A DNA stretch of 9,396 nucleotides from Rhizobium sp. Q54 (GTDB lineage Bacteria > Pseudomonadota > Alphaproteobacteria > Rhizobiales > Beijerinckiaceae): contig CAMDKB010000159.1 in the NCBI GenBank assembly GCA_945901195.1, positions 1 to 9,396 on the forward strand, read 5' to 3'. The stretch's first letter is position 1. Every line of letters starts with the position of its first letter. The translations under genes were made by a program, and so were the position numbers. Below, piece by piece: positions 6,755 through 9,396 of the stretch. The notes beneath the pieces are model-generated. The model was not told where the DNA came from, searched no databases, and saw only the letters and a program-made list of their open reading frames with translations.

Positions 6755-8740
6755 CTACTCCGCCGCCACAGTTTTCGGCTCCGGCCCGCGCCGCCTTTTT
6801 GCACGTTGCGCGATGCCAAGGCGCATGCGCCGGTCGGTCAAGGACAACGCCCCGCCTATGGCCATGATCAATGGGCCCAGCCAGATCAGGCTGACGAAGG
6901 GCTTCCAGTAAAGCCGTGTATCCAGCGGCCCCTCGGTCTCCTGATCGGAAATCACCACATAGATCTGACCCAACGAGACATTCAGCAATCCGGCCTGCGA
7001 GGTCGTCATGCGGCGCGAATTGAAGAAGCGGCGAGAGGGCTCGATCTGCGCAACAATTGCGCCACCCGAGCGGATTGTCATATGCGCTACGGTTTCGCGA
7101 TAGTTCGGGCCGGGGCGTGGGGCAACTTTATCCAGCGTCACCTGCCATTGGCCAAGATCGACACTGTCGCCGGCGCGCATCGAGGCGATTTTCTCTACGC
7201 CCCATCCGGTAGCCGCAAGGCCCAGCAAAGTGACGCCAACCCCCGCATGCGCCAGCGTTGTTCCCCAGGCCGAGCTTGGAAGGCCTATCGCGCGCGACAT
7301 CATTGCGCCAGCGGATGAGCCGCTGGCTACACGCGTCACTATATCAAAGAAGGATCCGAGGATCACGTAAATTGCCAGTCCCCCCATAGCTGCCGAAAGC
7401 GCCGGGCCACCTTGCATCGCGTAGAAAATCAGCGCTGCCACAAAGCCCGCCAATGCCACGAGTGTCAGGCGCTGCGCGGCGCCCAGGAGATCACCGCGTT
7501 TCCAGGCCAGCAACTGCCCAATGGGCATGGCGAAGAATATGGGAATAAACAACGGCACGAACGTGTAGTTGAAAAACGGCGGCCCCACGGAAATTTTTGC
7601 GCCCGTCAGCGCTTCCAGAGCCAGCGGATAGAGCGTCCCGACAAATACGGTGGCGCAAGCTGTCGTCAGCAAGAGGTTGTTCAACACCAACGCCCCTTCG
7701 CGCGACACCGGCGCGAACAGGCCACCCTGTTTCAGCATCGGCGCGCGCAGTGCGAACAAGGTCAACGAGCCGCCGATAAAGAACGTGAGTATGCCCAGTA
7801 TGACCACGCCGCGTTGCGGATCAGTGGCAAAGGCATGCACTGATGTCAGCACGCCCGAGCGCACCAGAAATGTACCGAGCAGGGAGAGCGAAAAGGCCAG
7901 AATGGCGAGGAAGATTGTCCAGACTTTCAGCGCATCGCGCTTTTCCATCACCGCCGTGCAATGTAACAGCGCGGTGCCAGCAAGCCATGGCATCAGCGAG
8001 GCATTCTCCACAGGGTCCCAGAACCAGAAGCCGCCCCATCCAAGCGTATAATAGGCCCAGTAAGAACCCATGGCGATGCCCAGGGTGAGAAACAGCCAGG
8101 CCAGTAGCGCCCAGGGCCGCACATATCGCGCCCAGACCGCATCAATGCGGCCATTGATCAACGCTGCGGCGGCGAAAGAGAACGTCATGGAGTAGCCGAC
8201 ATAGCCCAGATACAGCATCGGCGGATGGATCGCGAGGCCGGGGTCCTGCAGGATCGGATTGAGGTCGCGGCCTTCAATTGGCGGCATGCCAACACGGGCA
8301 AAGGGATTTGACGTCAACAGAATGAAGAGCAGGAACGCGCCTGATATCCAGGCCTGAACGCTGAGCACGCTGGCTGAAAGATCATCCGGCATGTTCCTCG
8401 CCGAGAGGGCGACCAGCGCGCCGAACAACACGAGGATCAGCACCCACAACAACATGGAGCCTTCGTGGTTTCCCCATACACCAGAGATTTTATAAATCAG
8501 CGGCTTCAATGAATGGGAATTTTCAAAGACATTCACGAGCGAAAAGTCAGAGGACACATAGGCCCATGTCAGGGCGCCATAAGCGATCGCGACCATCACG
8601 AATTGCGCCAGCGCAATTGAAGGTGCAGCACGCATCAAGGTGGCGTCTCTTGCAAGGCTCCCCCAAAGCGGGATGACAGCTTGCACGATCGCCAGCGCGA
8701 GGGCGAGAATGAGCGCGAAATGTCCGGTCTCAACAATCAT
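6755..8740 (-). CDS. ccmF: CcmF (CycK), heme-handling subunit of the cytochrome c heme lyase
   Basis: A 661-residue polytopic inner-membrane protein that takes heme from holo-CcmE and, with CcmH and CcmI, attaches it to apocytochrome c on the periplasmic side. The tryptophan-rich WWD heme domain is clear: GWGGFWFWDPVENASLMPW at 234-252. The four histidines expected as heme ligands are present: H172 in IHPPMLYLGYVG, H260 in LLHCTAV, H302 in VHAFATDP and H498 in LAHAGVGV. By alignment from memory these match E. coli H173, H261, H303 and H491. Also typical are GNHEGS near 91-96 and the C-terminal hydrophobic segment followed by LTDRR. There are more than ten hydrophobic segments; the C-terminus is basic (AKRRRG). 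Length matches the family. The ATG at 8740 lies 6 bases after the ccmE stop, with GGGAAG upstream overlapping the ccmE end. Identity is near certain. Confidence 0.97.
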   Translation of the reverse strand: MIVETGHFALILALALAIVQAVIPLWGSLARDATLMRAAPSIALAQFVMVAIAYGALTWAYVSSDFSLVNVFENSHSLKPLIYKISGVWGNHEGSMLLWVLILVLFGALVALSARNMPDDLSASVLSVQAWISGAFLLFILLTSNPFARVGMPPIEGRDLNPILQDPGLAIHPPMLYLGYVGYSMTFSFAAAALINGRIDAVWARYVRPWALLAWLFLTLGIAMGSYWAYYTLGWGGFWFWDPVENASLMPWLAGTALLHCTAVMEKRDALKVWTIFLAILAFSLSLLGTFLVRSGVLTSVHAFATDPQRGVVILGILTFFIGGSLTLFALRAPMLKQGGLFAPVSREGALVLNNLLLTTACATVFVGTLYPLALEALTGAKISVGPPFFNYTFVPLFIPIFFAMPIGQLLAWKRGDLLGAAQRLTLVALAGFVAALIFYAMQGGPALSAAMGGLAIYVILGSFFDIVTRVASGSSAGAMMSRAIGLPSSAWGTTLAHAGVGVTLLGLAATGWGVEKIASMRAGDSVDLGQWQVTLDKVAPRPGPNYRETVAHMTIRSGGAIVAQIEPSRRFFNSRRMTTSQAGLLNVSLGQIYVVISDQETEGPLDTRLYWKPFVSLIWLGPLIMAIGGALSLTDRRMRLGIAQRAKRRRGPEPKTVAAE

Positions 8741-8746
8741 GCCAGA

Positions 8747-9217
8747 TCACTTCCCGCCGCTTTGGGCACCGGGCGCGCCCGGCTGACCGTGTTGCCACAG
8801 GCCATGTTTCTTCAACGACTCTGCCAGATCTCGCGGCATATAGGTTTCATCATGTTTGGCCAGCACGTTGTCGGCACGAAACTGGCCCCGGCTTTCGAGC
8901 ACGCCTTCGGTCACGATGCCCTGCCCTTCACGAAAAAGATCCGGAAGCAACCCGGTGTAGCTCACACGGATCTCGCCATTCGCGTCACGCACGGCAAACG
9001 TAATCGCCTTGCCCTCGGCTTTGACAACAGAGCCTTCTTTCACCAGCCCGCCGAGCCGCAATCTTGTGCCGGGCGCGACGTTCTTCGTTTCAATGTCAGA
9101 GGGCGTATAGAAAAAAACGATGGTGTCGCGCAGCGCAAAGAGCACGAGCCCTGCGGCAAACGCAAGCACGACCAGTGCGCTTGAGATCAATACGAGGCGG
9201 CGACTCCTGCGGGTCAT
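8747..9217 (-). CDS. ccmE: CcmE (CycJ), periplasmic heme chaperone
   Basis: A 156-residue membrane-anchored chaperone that binds heme covalently and passes it to CcmF. A basic N-terminus (RRSRR) and one membrane segment (about 8-29) are followed by a periplasmic OB-fold domain with the conserved FFYTPSDI, LGGLVKEGSV, RVSYTGLLPDLFREGQG and VLESRG. The heme-binding signature LAKHDETYMP gives the covalent heme ligand H122 and the assisting Y126. The C-terminal tail is flexible and rich in Gly, Pro and His, as usual. It starts 2 bases after the ccmI stop; its AAGGA ribosome binding site (5-base spacer) lies within the last codons and stop of ccmI, which implies one transcript. All key residues are intact. 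Confidence 0.97.
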   Translation of the reverse strand: MTRRSRRLVLISSALVVLAFAAGLVLFALRDTIVFFYTPSDIETKNVAPGTRLRLGGLVKEGSVVKAEGKAITFAVRDANGEIRVSYTGLLPDLFREGQGIVTEGVLESRGQFRADNVLAKHDETYMPRDLAESLKKHGLWQHGQPGAPGAQSGGK

Positions 9218-9219
9218 GA

Positions 9220-9396
9220 CTATCCTTCCAGCCCCAGCTGGCGCGCCAACAACTTCAGTTTCTCGAGTGCGGCTTCCTCGCCGGCCAGAGCCTTGCGTGC
9301 TTCGCTCAGCGCATCGCGCGCCTTGTCTGGCTCCTTCTGCACATTATACGCGTTGATCAGCATCAACCAACCCTCAGGATCTTTTCCGTCTTCCTT
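9220..9396 (-). CDS. ccmI: CcmI (CycH), TPR apocytochrome c chaperone (C-terminal 58 residues; N-terminus beyond right edge)
   Basis: An open frame enters from the right edge and ends at TAG (9222-9220), giving 58 residues. It has the TPR-like DPEGWLMLINAYNVQKEPDKA followed by DALSEARKALAGEE and ends in LLARQLGLEG, a pattern typical of the CcmI/CycH C-terminus. In the family this periplasmic TPR domain binds the C-terminal helix of apocytochrome c and brings it to the CcmF-CcmH heme lyase. The membrane part of the protein and most TPR repeats lie outside the window. Position directly before ccmE fits the usual ccmI-E-F-H order, which supports the call despite the short length. No break is seen. 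Confidence 0.85.
   Translation of the reverse strand, partial: KEDGKDPEGWLMLINAYNVQKEPDKARDALSEARKALAGEEAALEKLKLLARQLGLEG

Noticed and set aside
6509..7318. Plus-strand open frame of 269 codons antisense to ccmH and ccmF
   Set aside because: It covers well-conserved parts of two real genes, shows no motif, and is explained by GC-rich codon bias on the other strand.
8681..9184. Plus-strand open frame of 167 codons antisense to ccmE and the ccmF start
   Set aside because: The minus strand carries clear CcmE signatures here; the plus-strand product is not recognisable.
1..9396. Mobile elements, CRISPR arrays, RNA genes or a novel defence-type system
   Set aside because: No transposase, integrase, regular repeat-spacer pattern, tRNA-like fold or unknown gene cluster was seen; every gene belongs to a known core family.

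Overview
The window looks like a piece of a core alphaproteobacterial chromosome. All eight genes lie on the minus strand, so they read from the right edge to the left. The coding sequence is moderately GC-rich. The order ccmI-ccmE-ccmF-ccmH, degP, OmpR-type regulator, sensor kinase, glnE resembles the cycHJKL-degP-two-component-glnE neighbourhood known from rhizobia and Brucella. That makes an alphaproteobacterium, probably Hyphomicrobiales or a relative, the best guess; no genus can be named from sequence alone.

Layout in transcription order: (1) 9396-6287, cytochrome c maturation genes: the last 58 codons of ccmI, then complete ccmE, ccmF and ccmH, with gaps of 2, 6 and 3 bases, clearly one operon. 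(2) 6286-6139, a spacer of about 150 bases with inverted repeats and a good ribosome binding site, where degP probably starts or is boosted. (3) 6138-4564, degP, a periplasmic serine protease with two PDZ domains. (4) 4563-4452, a 112-base spacer packed with three hairpins. The last is a near-perfect 13-bp stem with a 4-base loop and six Ts, ending almost at the ribosome binding site of the next gene. (5) 4451-1, an OmpR-family response regulator, its HAMP-type histidine kinase (GTG start, 17-base overlap) and glnE (ATGA overlap with the kinase stop). glnE runs off the left edge after 772 codons.

Taken together, the window combines assembly of c-type cytochromes outside the inner membrane (CcmI/E/F/H), protein quality control in the same compartment (DegP), a two-component system that may sense envelope state (inferred from neighbours only), and the enzyme that modifies glutamine synthetase (GlnE). 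The tight coupling of glnE to the kinase suggests shared expression, though not necessarily shared function.

I see no tRNA, rRNA, CRISPR array, insertion sequence, phage gene or sign of recent transfer, and no unknown gene family. The least explained parts are non-coding or small: the terminator or attenuator between degP and the regulator, the degP leader, and a polar insertion in the kinase ATP-binding domain. No stretch over 300 bases lacks a gene.
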